This document shows positions 10,608 through 20,300 of a stretch of 64,000 nucleotides of DNA, in pieces; position 1 is the stretch's first letter; each line of letters starts with the position of its first letter. Below the pieces are notes generated by a model. It searched no databases and was not told the DNA's origin. It worked only from the letters and a program-made list of their open reading frames with translations. The stretch covers positions 1 through 64,000 of the forward strand of contig CAZMFQ010000003.1 of the NCBI GenBank assembly GCA_964565645.1, read 5' to 3'. The stretch comes from JAHIQC01 sp964565645 (GTDB lineage: Bacteria; Actinomycetota; Coriobacteriia; Anaerosomatales; JAHIQC01). A program made the translations under genes and the position numbers.

Positions 10608-11227
10608 GAGCGTGCCTCCTTGACGATGCGGCCGAAATTCGCGAGCAGGTGCAGTCCGTCGGTCGACGACTTCTCGGGGTGGAACTGGACCGCGTAGGCC
10701 GCCGGAGCGAACTGCACGGCCGCGGCGAACCTCACCCCGTACTCGGCGGAGCCGATGATACAGGACTCGTCGGCGGGAACGAGGCGATAGCTGTGCACGA
10801 AGTAGAACGCCGTGGACTCGGGGATGCCCGCGAACAGCGCGCTCTCGCGCGGATACTCCACCGTGTTCCAGCCGATGTGCGGCACCTTCACGCCGCCGGG
10901 CAGGCGCTCGCAGGTCCCCGGCACCAGACCGAGCCCGGCCCACTCGCCGTCCTCGAGCCCGACGTCGGCGAGCAGCTGCAGACCAAGACATATGCCGAGG
11001 AACGGCGTCCCGTTCTCCACGCGCTTGAGCAGCACGTCCCACATGCCGCTCTCGCGCAGGTTGGCCGAGGCGTCGCGGAACGCGCCCACGCCGGGCAGCA
11101 CGATGCCGTCGGCGGCGGCGAGCACCGCCGGGTCGTCGGTCACACGGACGTCGTCGACGCCTGCGTGCTCGAAGCCCTTCTCGACGCTGCGCAGGTTGCC
11201 CATGCGGTAGTCGATGATCGCGATCAC
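10604..11227 (-). CDS. hisH: Imidazole glycerol phosphate synthase glutaminase HisH
   Basis: A 207-residue class I glutamine amidotransferase that delivers ammonia through the HisF barrel. The nucleophile is Cys80 in GICLGLQLL, and the His/Glu pair lies in FHPEKS near residues 183-185. The GTG start overlaps the hisB stop by four bases and the hisH stop overlaps the hisA start in the same way, so the three genes are translationally linked. Confidence 0.96.
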   Translation of the reverse strand: MIAIIDYRMGNLRSVEKGFEHAGVDDVRVTDDPAVLAAADGIVLPGVGAFRDASANLRESGMWDVLLKRVENGTPFLGICLGLQLLADVGLEDGEWAGLGLVPGTCERLPGGVKVPHIGWNTVEYPRESALFAGIPESTAFYFVHSYRLVPADESCIIGSAEYGVRFAAAVQFAPAAYAVQFHPEKSSTDGLHLLANFGRIVKEARS

Positions 11228-11811
11228 AGCGAGCCCTTCGTGCTCGGCACGCCGGTCACGCGCGGGTCGATCTCCACGGCGGCGCGCAGCGCACGCGCCG
11301 TCGCCTTGAAGGCCGCCTCGATGATGTGGTGGCTGTTCTCGCCCGCGACGCTGTGCAGGTGCAGCGTGAGGCCCGCGTTCATGGCGAGCGCGTAGAGGAA
11401 CTCCTTGGCAAGCGTCGTGTCGAAGGTCCCTATGAACTCGATGGGGACCTCGACCTCGTAGACCAGGCCACCACGGCCGGAAATGTCGACGGCCGCGAGC
11501 ACGAGCGCCTCGTCCATCGGGATGCACGCATCGCCGAACCGGCGGATGCCCGCCTTGTCGCCCAGTGCCTGCGCGATCGCGGAGCCCAGCACGATGCCGA
11601 CGTCCTCGACGGTGTGGTGCGCATCGACCGCGAGGTCACCTGTGGCCGAAAGCGTCAGGTCGAACAGCCCGTGACGCCCGAAGGCCTCGAGCATGTGATC
11701 GAAGAACGGCACGCCGGTGACGACCTCGGTCGCCCCGCTGCCGTCCAGATCGACGGTGAGCGTGATATCGGTCTCCTTGGTGGCGCGCGACACGGTCGCT
11801 GTGCGGCTCAT
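11224..11811 (-). CDS. hisB: Imidazoleglycerol-phosphate dehydratase HisB (monofunctional)
   Basis: A 195-residue dehydratase that makes imidazole acetol phosphate. Its two repeats with metal-binding histidines are visible: FFDHMLEAFGRHG, AHHTVEDVGI, and ENSHHIIEAAFKA. It lacks the N-terminal HAD phosphatase domain of enterobacterial HisB, so it does not provide histidinol-phosphatase. It lies two bases after hisC and overlaps hisH. Confidence 0.96.
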   Translation of the reverse strand: MSRTATVSRATKETDITLTVDLDGSGATEVVTGVPFFDHMLEAFGRHGLFDLTLSATGDLAVDAHHTVEDVGIVLGSAIAQALGDKAGIRRFGDACIPMDEALVLAAVDISGRGGLVYEVEVPIEFIGTFDTTLAKEFLYALAMNAGLTLHLHSVAGENSHHIIEAAFKATARALRAAVEIDPRVTGVPSTKGSL

Positions 11812-11813
11812 AC

Positions 11814-12992
11814 CTAGTACCCCACTTCGTCTGAGGTCGCGGACGCGTCGTCCGATTCCTCGGCCATCGACTCGATCTCGTGGCGCTGCGCGGCGCCGTT
11901 GGTCTGCAACGCCGACTCGCGCCGGTACGCGAGCACATCGCGCATGGCGTCGAGGAAGCGCACGTTCTCCTCGGGGCTGCCGACGGTCACACGCAGGCAG
12001 TCCTCGAGCCCGGGCGCGCGCGACAGGTCGCGGATGAGCACCGAGTGGTTGTGCAGGAGGTCGCGCCAGAGCGCCCCGGCCTGCTCCACGCGGAACATCA
12101 CGAAGTTCGCCTCCGAGGGAAAGACCTCGATGCCGGGCAGCGAGGAGAGCCCGTGCAAGAGCCGGTCGCGCTCGCGGATGATGTCGCGGATCGCCGACTC
12201 GAAGACGACGCGCTCGCGAAAGACCTTGGTTGCCACCCACTGGGAGAACGCGTCGACCGAGTACGGCTGGCGGACCTTCATGAGTTCGCAGATGACGTCC
12301 TCGTGCGCAATCGCATAGCCCACGCGCATGCCCGCGAGCGAGAACGCCTTGGAGAACGTCCGCAGGATCACGAGGTTGTGGTGACGGTCCATGTGCGGGC
12401 GCATGGTGTGACGCGAGAACTCGAAGTAGGCCTCGTCGACGAGCACGAGTGCGTCGGTGGCGTTGAGCACGTCGATGAGGAACGTCTCGTGACTGAGATT
12501 GCCCGTCGGGTTGTTGGGGTTGGCGATGACCACGATGTCGATGCCGCCCTCGGCCAGCCGCGCGAGCACGCCCTCCTCGTCGATCGAGAAGTCGGCGCGA
12601 CGCGGGATGTCCACGACCGCCGTGCCCGTGGTGGCGGCGTCGATCGCGTACATGGCGAACGTGGGCGGCATGTCCATGAGCGTGCGGCCCGGCCCGCCCC
12701 AGGCGAGCAGGATGTCGAAGATGATCTCGTCCCCGCCGTTGCCCAGCAGCACGTTGCCCGGCTCGAGCCCGTTGGCCTGCGCGATCAGCGCGCGCAGTTC
12801 CTTGGCGGTCGGGTCGGGGTACCGGTTGAACGGAAAGCGCGGCAGCCGCTCGGCGAGCCAGTCCACGATCTCACCGGGCAGGTTGGCGGGGTGTTCGTTG
12901 CTCGCCAGGACGACCTCGGCCTTGACGTCTTTGACGTCGTAGGGCACGAGGTCATCGAGCTCGGGGCGCGGCGGTCGGATGTCGGCCATCAC
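11814..12992 (-). CDS. hisC: Histidinol-phosphate aminotransferase HisC
   Basis: A 392-residue class I/II PLP aminotransferase that converts imidazole acetol phosphate to histidinol phosphate. Lys215 in RTFSKAFSLAGMRVGYA is the Schiff-base lysine, and ANPNNPTGN is the usual cofactor-side motif. It has a polar tail of about 30 residues rich in Ser, Glu and Asp after the expected C-terminus. Two starts are possible, a GTG at 12990-12992 and an ATG three bases later. The GTG has AGGAGG at seven bases and the GTGA overlap with hisD seen throughout this operon. Confidence 0.95.
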   Translation of the reverse strand: MMADIRPPRPELDDLVPYDVKDVKAEVVLASNEHPANLPGEIVDWLAERLPRFPFNRYPDPTAKELRALIAQANGLEPGNVLLGNGGDEIIFDILLAWGGPGRTLMDMPPTFAMYAIDAATTGTAVVDIPRRADFSIDEEGVLARLAEGGIDIVVIANPNNPTGNLSHETFLIDVLNATDALVLVDEAYFEFSRHTMRPHMDRHHNLVILRTFSKAFSLAGMRVGYAIAHEDVICELMKVRQPYSVDAFSQWVATKVFRERVVFESAIRDIIRERDRLLHGLSSLPGIEVFPSEANFVMFRVEQAGALWRDLLHNHSVLIRDLSRAPGLEDCLRVTVGSPEENVRFLDAMRDVLAYRRESALQTNGAAQRHEIESMAEESDDASATSDEVGY

Positions 12993-14335
12993 GCCTCACC
13001 CTCCTCGGCACCGTACTCGTCGAGGTCGTCGAGCTCGCCGGCGAAGTCGTCGACAGCGGCCAGTCGCAGCCCCACCGCGGCGCCGTGGGCCCACAGGCCC
13101 TCACGCTCGGCAAGCTCCATGGCGATCGGACCGTCCATCTCGAGGGCCTCGACGGAGTACGACAGGACCGAGGACTTCTTGACGAAGTCATCGACCGACA
13201 GCGGGCTGGAGAAGCGTGCCGTGCCACCGGTGGGAAGGACGTGGTTGGGCCCGGCCACATAGTCGCCGACCGACTCGGGCGTCCAGTGTCCCAGAAAGAT
13301 CGCACCCGCGTTGCGGATGGAGCCGAGGAGATCGAACGGGTCGGTCATCTGCACCTCGAGGTGCTCCGGCGCGATGAGGTCGACCGCGTCGAGCGCCGCG
13401 ACGATGTCGGGGCACAGCACGACGACGCCGTTGTCCTGAAGCGAGCGGCGCGTGATCTCACCGCGGGGCGACTCGGCGAGCAGCGCCTCGAGCGCCTCCT
13501 CGACGGCGGCCGGAAGCTCGGGGTCGGTGGTGACGAGGTAGGTCGCGGCACGCGGATCGTGCTCCGCCTGCGCCATCAGGTCGATCGCCACGAACGCGGG
13601 GATCGCGGTCTCGTCGGCAAGCACCAGCACCTCGGAGGGGCCGGCGAGCATGTCGATGCCGCACTCCCCCATCACGAGCTTCTTGGCCGCGGTCACGTAC
13701 GCGTTGCCGGGGCCGACGACCTTGTCGACGCGCTCGATGGTGTCGGTGCCGAACGCGAGCGCGGCCACGGCCTGTGCGCCGCCGACCTTGTAGATCTCCT
13801 CGACGCCCGCCTCCGCGGCCGCCGCGAGCACGTAGGGGTTGACGGTCCCGTCGGCATCCGGCGGGACGACCATGACGATCTCGTCGACACCCGCCACCTG
13901 TGCGGGGATCGCGTTCATGAGCACGCTGCTCGGGTAGCACGCGCGTCCGCCGGGCACGTAGATGCCCACGCGACGCAGCGGTGTGACCTTCTGGCCGAGG
14001 AATATGCCGCCCTCCTGCGTGGTGAACCACGACTGCGGGACCTGGCGGCGGTGGAAGTCCTCGATCGCGCCGGCGGCGGTCGCTATGGCGTCGAGGAACT
14101 CGTCGTCGACCTGCGCGATGGCCATCTCGATCTCATCGGGAGTGACGCGCATCTCAGAAAGCTCCACCTTGTCGAACTTGGCGGTGTACTCGCGCAGCGC
14201 CACATCTCCCCGCTCGCGGACGTCGTCGACGATGCGCGCCGTCACGGCGATGATCTCGGCGTCGACGCCGCCTGAGCGGCGGAGCGATCCCTCGGTGAGC
14301 CGCTCTCCGCGACCCAGTTCGATCAGTCTCAGCAT
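12989..14335 (-). CDS. hisD: Histidinol dehydrogenase HisD
   Basis: A 448-residue zinc- and NAD-dependent enzyme that oxidises histidinol to histidine in two steps. Family motifs include VAGVDEIVMVVPPD, GGAQAVAALAFGTDTIERVDKVVGPGN in two parts, MLAGPSEVLVLAD and AQAEHDPRA, which carries catalytic-site His and Glu residues. It starts with ATG, follows hisG by 59 bases, and its C-terminus overlaps hisC. The acidic C-terminal tail (EEYGAEEGEA-like) is a small lineage feature. Confidence 0.96.
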   Translation of the reverse strand: MLRLIELGRGERLTEGSLRRSGGVDAEIIAVTARIVDDVRERGDVALREYTAKFDKVELSEMRVTPDEIEMAIAQVDDEFLDAIATAAGAIEDFHRRQVPQSWFTTQEGGIFLGQKVTPLRRVGIYVPGGRACYPSSVLMNAIPAQVAGVDEIVMVVPPDADGTVNPYVLAAAAEAGVEEIYKVGGAQAVAALAFGTDTIERVDKVVGPGNAYVTAAKKLVMGECGIDMLAGPSEVLVLADETAIPAFVAIDLMAQAEHDPRAATYLVTTDPELPAAVEEALEALLAESPRGEITRRSLQDNGVVVLCPDIVAALDAVDLIAPEHLEVQMTDPFDLLGSIRNAGAIFLGHWTPESVGDYVAGPNHVLPTGGTARFSSPLSVDDFVKKSSVLSYSVEALEMDGPIAMELAEREGLWAHGAAVGLRLAAVDDFAGELDDLDEYGAEEGEA

Positions 14336-14394
14336 CTCGTGTGCTGCCTTTCTCCTCGGCCACGCGCCCGCACGAAGCGGCGCGCCCGGCCCGA

Positions 14395-15078
14395 CTATTG
14401 TACCGATGCGGCGGCGAGTCTCTCGGCCAGGCCGGTGATGCGGTCGCCCGCCGTCCGGAGCGCCGACGGGTTGGCGATGAAGCGTGCCGTCGAGGGCGAG
14501 ACGTCCTCGACGATCCTGAGCCGGTTCTCGCGCAGGGTGGTCCCGGTCTGCGTGATGTCCACGACCTGGTCCGCGATGCCGATGAGCGGCGCGATCTCGA
14601 TGTTGCCGTTGAGCTTGATGATCTCGACCTGCATGCCCTTGGCGGCGAAGTGCCGCTCGGTGACGCGCGGGTACTTGGTCGCGATGCGGATGACGCCCAG
14701 GTGCCGGTACTTCTCCTCGATGCTCGCGCCGGCGTCCTCGGGCTCGGCCACCACGAAGCGGCAGCCACCGAAGCCGAGGTCCACGAGTTCGACCACATCA
14801 AGCTCGGTCTCCTCGAGCACGTCCTTGCCCGCGATGCCGATGTCGGCCGCTCCGCTCGCGACATAGATCGGGATGTCGGAGGGCTTGCCGACCAGGAACT
14901 CGAACTCGGGCGCCTCGATGAGCAGCGTACGCCCCGGGTCTGACAGGCCGGCGAGCTCCACACCTGCCGAGGAGAGTGCCGCGAGGCACTCGGCGAACAG
15001 CGCGCCCTTGGGCACGGCCATCCGCAGCTTGCCCGAGGCGTTGTCGCGGGCGAGCCCGGTGGTGCGTGCGGCGATCAT
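14395..15078 (-). CDS. hisG: ATP phosphoribosyltransferase, short form HisG
   Basis: A 227-residue catalytic subunit of the first enzyme of histidine synthesis, joining ATP and PRPP. It lacks the C-terminal ACT-like regulatory domain of the long form, so it needs HisZ, encoded immediately upstream, for activity and feedback inhibition by histidine. Visible motifs are MAVPKGAL, ADIGIAGKDVLEE and the PRPP-loop-like VVDITQTGTTLREN. The ATG overlaps the hisZ stop (ATGA), which would keep the subunits in step. Confidence 0.95.
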   Translation of the reverse strand: MIAARTTGLARDNASGKLRMAVPKGALFAECLAALSSAGVELAGLSDPGRTLLIEAPEFEFLVGKPSDIPIYVASGAADIGIAGKDVLEETELDVVELVDLGFGGCRFVVAEPEDAGASIEEKYRHLGVIRIATKYPRVTERHFAAKGMQVEIIKLNGNIEIAPLIGIADQVVDITQTGTTLRENRLRIVEDVSPSTARFIANPSALRTAGDRITGLAERLAAASVQ

Positions 15079-16337
15079 CGTGCTCCTCCTTCGGCTGCCC
15101 AGGAGGCGCTCGGGGATGCGGGCAGGGGGTCTTGAAGCGGGATGGCGGGTCCGCCCGCACGGTCGAGTCGCACGATGCGCGACTCCTCGGCCAGCAGAGC
15201 CTCAGCGGCCCCGGCGCGTTCGGCCTCGCGCACGAGTTCGATGCCCGCACGCTCGGAGAGGCGCACGCGCCAACCTGCGGTGCGCAGGCGGCCCGCAGCC
15301 GCGAACGCGTCGCTCGGCGCACCCCCGATCACCGCGTCGAGCGCCGGGACCGGCACCTGCGTCCGCTGCTCGGCGAGCGCGATGTGCAGGCGCTCGAGCC
15401 CGATGGCGAAGCCCGCCGCAGGCGCGGGGGCGTCGAACTCGGCGAGCAGGCCATCGTAGCGGCCGCCGCCACCGAGCGGAAGGCCGAGCCCGGGCGCGTA
15501 GACCTCGAGCACGATCCCCGTGTAGTAGTCGAAAGAGCGCATGATGCCGAAGTCGACCGAGACGCAACCGGCCACACCGGCGGTCTCGAGCAGGTCCCAG
15601 ACCTCATCGAGCTCGTCGAGTGCGGCATCCACGCCGCAGGTACGGGCGGCGAGGCGGCACTCCTCGATCGCGCGGCGACCGCCGCGGATGCGAGGGACGG
15701 CCGTGAGCGCCTCGCGGACCTCGACCGGGACGCCGTCGGCACGCGCGAGCTCGTCGATCCCGACAAGGTTGCGCTGGTGCGCGGCTGCAAGCACCGCCGA
15801 GGACCACTCCTCGGGCATCTTCGCGCTCTGAAGGATCGCGCGCAGGACGGCGACCGTGCCCACACCGACCACGAACTCCGAAAGCCCCGATGCCGACAGC
15901 GACTCGACGAGCACGGCGATCACCTCGGCATCCGCCGCGGGGCCCTCCGCGCCCACGAACTCAAGGCCCACCTGCGTGAACTGGCGCGACTGCCCGCGCA
16001 TCGATGCCTGCTCGCGGAACACATCGGCGCAGTAGCGCAACCGGAACGGGCCCGGCTCGCCCGCGAACCGCGTGGCGACCATGCGCGCGATCGGCACGGT
16101 CATCTCGGGACGCAACGCGAGCAGGCCTCCGTCTGCATCGAACAGGCGGAACACCTCGCCCGCGATCGAACCGCCGGCGCCCGCCTCGAGTGTGGCGTTC
16201 TGCTCGACCACGGGAGTCTCGACGAGCCCGTAGCCCCACATCGCCATCGTGTCTGACATCGCGCGCGCGAGCGCCTCGCGCTCCGCGGCCTCCTGCGGCA
16301 ACACATCTCGGAACCCTCGCGGGGTGACAGGTCTCAT
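15075..16337 (-). CDS. hisZ: ATP phosphoribosyltransferase regulatory subunit HisZ
   Basis: A 420-residue paralogue of histidyl-tRNA synthetase without the anticodon-binding role. The class II synthetase-like core shows TPRGFRDVLPQEA, RPEMTVPIARMVATRF and LPLGGGGRYDGLL. It forms the hetero-octamer with short HisG. I chose the ATG at 16335-16337, with GAGGGA upstream, because upstream in-frame sequence runs into the promoter and operator region. It is the first gene of the his operon, with a 13-base-arm dyad and a TTGACA box just upstream. Confidence 0.93.
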   Translation of the reverse strand: MRPVTPRGFRDVLPQEAAEREALARAMSDTMAMWGYGLVETPVVEQNATLEAGAGGSIAGEVFRLFDADGGLLALRPEMTVPIARMVATRFAGEPGPFRLRYCADVFREQASMRGQSRQFTQVGLEFVGAEGPAADAEVIAVLVESLSASGLSEFVVGVGTVAVLRAILQSAKMPEEWSSAVLAAAHQRNLVGIDELARADGVPVEVREALTAVPRIRGGRRAIEECRLAARTCGVDAALDELDEVWDLLETAGVAGCVSVDFGIMRSFDYYTGIVLEVYAPGLGLPLGGGGRYDGLLAEFDAPAPAAGFAIGLERLHIALAEQRTQVPVPALDAVIGGAPSDAFAAAGRLRTAGWRVRLSERAGIELVREAERAGAAEALLAEESRIVRLDRAGGPAIPLQDPLPASPSASWAAEGGAR

Positions 16338-16415
16338 AGGTGGTTCCCTCGGTCTCGGCACGCCCGGCGTGTCCCCGGACGGTGGTCGGTACATGCATGT
16401 CCATACCCATGGCGC

Positions 16416-16469
16416 AACGCTATAGTACAGTAGAGTGCTAGAGTACTAGAGCGTTCACACGAGTGTCAA
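16416..16469 (-). promoter_or_regulatory. Probable his operon promoter with overlapping dyad operator
   Basis: Minus strand: a perfect TTGACA (16464-16469), an 18-base spacer and TACTCT (16440-16445). An inverted repeat with 13-base arms, 12 of 13 paired (16416-16428 and 16443-16455, 14-base centre), covers the -10 and the predicted start. The TTGACA overlaps the last codons of the GNAT gene. A repressor site is the simplest reading; an RNA hairpin is the alternative. Confidence 0.5.
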
Positions 16470-16969
16470 GCGCGCGCGATCTCGATCAGCGAGACCGGCA
16501 GAAAGAGCGGGACCGTGGGCCCGATCGGAGCGTCGGGCTCGAGCGTCGTGAAGCCGAACCGCGTGTAGTAGCCCACCGCCGCCGGCTTCGCGTCTACCAC
16601 GACTCCCACGCATCCGACACGTTCGCTCATGTCGAGCGCGATCTCCAGCGCCGCCGAAAGGAGCGCGGAGCCCACCCCCTCGCCACGCACCCGCCGATCG
16701 ACCGCGAGGCGCGCCAGTCGCAGCGCCGGCAGCGGGTAGCGCGGCAACCGATCTCGCGACGCCGGATCGATCCGTGCCGCCCGAAGCGATGTGGCCGCGA
16801 GCGTCATGTAGCCAAGCACCACGCCGCTCTCCTCGGCCACGTACGTCACGCCGATGCGGTGCGTGGACTGGTTGAGCAGGGCATAGCGGCCCAGGAACCG
16901 GTCGAGCTCGGGCACGCCGCATGAGAACCCTTCGCGATCGTTCTCGGGCCTGAGCGGGTGTATCAACAC
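16466..16969 (-). CDS. GNAT-family acetyltransferase, probable TacT-like toxin
   Basis: A 167-residue GNAT domain protein. The acetyl-CoA loop is visible as RLAVDRRVRGEGVGSALL, and the C-terminal YYTRFGF supplies a tyrosine at the usual catalytic place. The N-terminal FSCGVPELDRFL and NQSTHRIGVTYV match the TacT/AtaT toxin family, which acetylates aminoacyl-tRNA. It follows the RHH gene with a one-base gap, the normal antitoxin-toxin order. The start is GTG. A housekeeping GNAT role cannot be ruled out, but the pairing makes a toxin more likely. Confidence 0.8.
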   Translation of the reverse strand: MLIHPLRPENDREGFSCGVPELDRFLGRYALLNQSTHRIGVTYVAEESGVVLGYMTLAATSLRAARIDPASRDRLPRYPLPALRLARLAVDRRVRGEGVGSALLSAALEIALDMSERVGCVGVVVDAKPAAVGYYTRFGFTTLEPDAPIGPTVPLFLPVSLIEIARA

Positions 16970-16970
16970 G

Positions 16971-17255
16971 TCAGGAACTCGCGCGCCGCGCCGTCATGAG
17001 GGCGCGCAGGGCCTCGGGAGGCTCGCCCGGCGACTCGATCGAATCGATGACCCGCCCCAACGCTTCCTGTGAGAGGGCCACTTCGGCCGGGATCACGTAC
17101 TCCGCCGGCAGATCGGCACGCTCGTCGAGATACGCCTTGAGCGCGTCCTCGATCACGGCGCCCTTCTTGGTGCCGGTGCGCGTGGTGTAGGCCTCGAGGC
17201 GCGACTTGGTCTCGCGCGCGATGAAGGCCGATATCTGGGTGCGGTCCTCTTGCAT
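16971..17255 (-). CDS. Ribbon-helix-helix antitoxin-like protein
   Basis: A 94-residue protein. The first 45 residues look like a ribbon-helix-helix DNA-binding domain (TQISAFIARETKSRLEAY then GTKKGAVIEDALKAYL). The rest is an acidic tail that could wrap the toxin, as in TacA/DUF1778-type antitoxins. The ATG at 17253-17255 has AAAGGAGG upstream; longer frames start inside the promoter and were rejected. It probably autorepresses the promoter just upstream, where TGTAG repeats occur. Confidence 0.8.
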   Translation of the reverse strand: MQEDRTQISAFIARETKSRLEAYTTRTGTKKGAVIEDALKAYLDERADLPAEYVIPAEVALSQEALGRVIDSIESPGEPPEALRALMTARRASS

Positions 17256-17267
17256 GGCGACCTCCTT

Positions 17268-17304
17268 TCTACAGAATCCTACATACTTGTAGAGATCCAT
17301 ACAA
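17268..17304 (-). promoter_or_regulatory. Toxin-antitoxin promoter with TGTAG/CTACA repeats
   Basis: Minus strand: TTGTAT (17299-17304), a 17-base spacer and TAGGAT (17276-17281). A dyad CTACA-TACT-TGTAG (17279-17292) overlaps the -10, and a second TCTACA lies at 17268-17273. Short repeated dyads over the promoter are typical of RHH autoregulation. Confidence 0.6.
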
Positions 17305-17334
17305 GGGGTTGCCCGGACGCGTGCCCGCATCACC

Positions 17335-17358
17335 ACGCCCGACCGGTCGGTCGGGCGT
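17335..17358 (-). terminator. Perfect 10-pair hairpin after dnaE
   Basis: ACGCCCGACC and GGTCGGGCGT flank a GGTC loop two bases after the dnaE stop. There is no T-run on either side, so intrinsic termination is uncertain; it may instead protect the 3' end. Confidence 0.4.
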
Positions 17359-17360
17359 CC

Positions 17361-20300
17361 CTACACCGCCTCGCGCACCGCTTGACCGCCAAAGACCTCC
17401 ATGAGCTCGGCGAACAGGCCGTTGGAGTGCCGGTCGACGTTGCCGCACTTCCAGACCTTGACCGACTCCGGACCGACGAGGTGCAGTTCGAGCGTGTCCT
17501 TGCCCGGATAGCGGGCGAGTATCTCCTTGAGGCGCTCGATACGACCGTTCTTGAACGCGGCGGCCTCGGTCTCGACGACGACCTTGCCCGGGCCGGATGA
17601 GAACTCCTCGCCGTCGAAACGCTCGACCTGCTGCACGAGGAGCTTGGTGCCGCGCTCCTCTGACTCGAACCGGGCCCGCACGCGCACGATCTCGTCCTCG
17701 GCCACCAGGTCGCGGTACTTCTCGTAGACCGCGGGAAAGAGCACCGCCTCGATGCTGCCCTCGAGGTCCTCGAGCTTGGCGACCACCATCATGGTGCCCT
17801 TCTTGGTGGCCTTGCGCTGGACATCTGAGAGGATGCCGGCGAACCAGCCCATGGTGCCGCCGCGCATCTCGTCGGTGTCGCCGAGCGAGTAGTCCGCCGC
17901 GCGCCTGATCTCGCCCGCGATGCCCTTGAGCGGGTGGTCCGAGACGTAGATGCCGAGCATCTCCTTCTCGAAGGCGAGCTTCATCTTCTTGTCCCACTCA
18001 TCGCCGTCGGGCGCAGGCACCTCCTCGGCGAACCCGTGGTCCTCCTCGGCGAACATCTCGAACATCGAGACCTGTCCGCTGTCGCGGTCCTTGGCTTTGC
18101 GCGACGCGGAGTCCACCGCGTCATCCATGAGCGCCATGAGGTGCTTGCGGGTGTAGCCGGTCGAGTCGAACGCGCCGCCCTTGATGAGCGCCTCGAGCGT
18201 CTTCTTGTTGATGCCGCGGACGTCCACCCGCTCGCAGAAGTCGTGCAGCGAGGTGAACGGGCCGCCCTCGTCGCGCGCCTTCACGATGAGCTCGACGACG
18301 CCCTCGCCCACCCCGCGGATGCCGGCGAGCCCGAAGCGGATGCCCTTCTCGACCGCCGTGAAGTCGGCGCCGGAGGAGTTGACGTCGGGGGGCAGGACCG
18401 TCATGCCCGCGCGGTTGCACTCGGCGACGTAGCGGACGATCGACTCGGTCTTGCCGGTGTAACTCGTGAGCACCGCCGCCATGTAGTCGAGCGGGTAATG
18501 CGCCTTGAGATACGCGGTCTGCATGGTGATGAGGCCGTATGCGGCGGAGTGGCTCTTGTTGAACGCGTACTCCGCGAAGGGCAGGATGTCCGCCCAGATG
18601 CGTTCGGCGAGCGCCGGATCGTACTCGTTGGTCTTCGCGCCCTCGACCCACGCGGCCTTGAGCGGCTCGAGCTCCTCGAGCTTCTTCTTGCCCATGGCCT
18701 TGCGCAGCTTGTCCGCCTTGGCGGCCGTGAACCCCGACATGGTCATGGAGATCCGCATGACCTGCTCCTGGTAGACGATTGCGCCGTAGGTCTCCTCGAG
18801 GATCAGCTTGAGGCGGTCGTCGTAGTACGTGACGGCCTTGCGCCCGTGCTTTCGGCCCACGAAGTCGTCGACCATGCCGGACTTGAGCGGGCCGGGGCGG
18901 TACAGCGCGAGCACGGCGACGATGTCCGCGAACGTCGTGGGCTTGAGGTCCTTGAGGAGCTTGCGCATGCCCGCCGACTCGACCTGGAACACTCCGACGG
19001 TGTCGGCGCGCTGCAGCAGCTTGAAGGTCTCGGCGTCGTCGAGCGGGATCTCGTCGGGCACGATCGTCACGCCATGACGCTGCCTGATGCTCTTGACCGC
19101 GTCCGCGATGACGGTGAGGTTGCGCAGGCCGAGGAAGTCCATCTTGAGCAGGCCGAGGTCTGCGACGGTGGGCCCGTCCCATTGCGTGATGACCGCGCCG
19201 CCCTTGGTGTCGTACTTGACGGGCACGTGCTGGTAGACCGGGTCGGGGCAGATCACGACACCCGCCGCGTGCACGCCTTCGCCGCGCACGATCCCCTCGA
19301 GCGAGGATGCGGCATCGACGATGCGTTTGGTGTCCTCGTTCGCTTCATAGTCGCCCGAAAGGTCGGGGTTCTGCGCCATCGAGCTTTCGATGGTGGCGTC
19401 GAGGTCCTCGACGATCATCTTGGAGATCCGATCGGGTACTCCGTACGGATAGCCGAGGACCCGGCCCGCGTCCCGGACGGCGGCGCGCGCCTTCATCTTT
19501 CCGAACGTGATGATCTGCGCGACGTGGTCGTCGCCGTACAGGTCGCGCACGTAGTCGATGACGTCGCCGCGGCGCTCGTCGTCGAAGTCGATGTCGATAT
19601 CGGGCATCTCGGTACGCTCGGGATTGAGGAACCGCTCGAACAGCAGCCCGTTGGCGATCGGGTCGAGCGCGGTGATGCCGAGCGCGTAGGCGATGATCGA
19701 GCCGGCGGCGCTTCCTCGGCCGGGGCCTACGCCGATGTCGTTCTCCTTGGCCCACTTCACAAAGTCCGCGACGATCAGGAAGTACGCCGCGAAGCCCTTG
19801 TCGTTGATGACCTTGAGCTCGGAGTCGAGTCGCTCGAGCACCTCGGGCGGCAGGTCCTGGCCGAACCGCTTGGGGTCTTTGAGCCCCGCGATGCAACGCT
19901 CCCTGAGGTAGGACTCCTGGGAATGCTCCTCGGGCACCTTGAACCGGGGCAGGTGCAGCTTGTCGAACTCGATGTCGACGTTGCATTTCTCGGCGACTTC
20001 GAGCGTGTTGGAGATCGCCTCGGGGTAGCGGGACATGACCTCGGCCATCTGCTCGGGCGTCTTCATGTAGAACTCGTCGCACGAGAACTTCATGCGGCCC
20101 GGCTGGTCGACCGTCGAACCCGTTCCGATGCACAGCAGCAGGTCCTGTGTCTCGGAGTGCTCCTTGGTCAGGTAGTGGATGTCGTTGGTGGCCACGAGCC
20201 CGAGGCCCATCTCCCGACCGATGCTCGCGATCTCCTCGTTGAGCTGCGTCTGGCTCACGCCGTTGTCCGAGACGATGCCCTGTTCCTGGATCTCGAGGTA

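Noticed and set aside
17256..17336. Longer start for the RHH protein at 17336
   Set aside because: The added residues are coded by the promoter and TGTAG repeats; the ATG at 17255 has AAAGGAGG.
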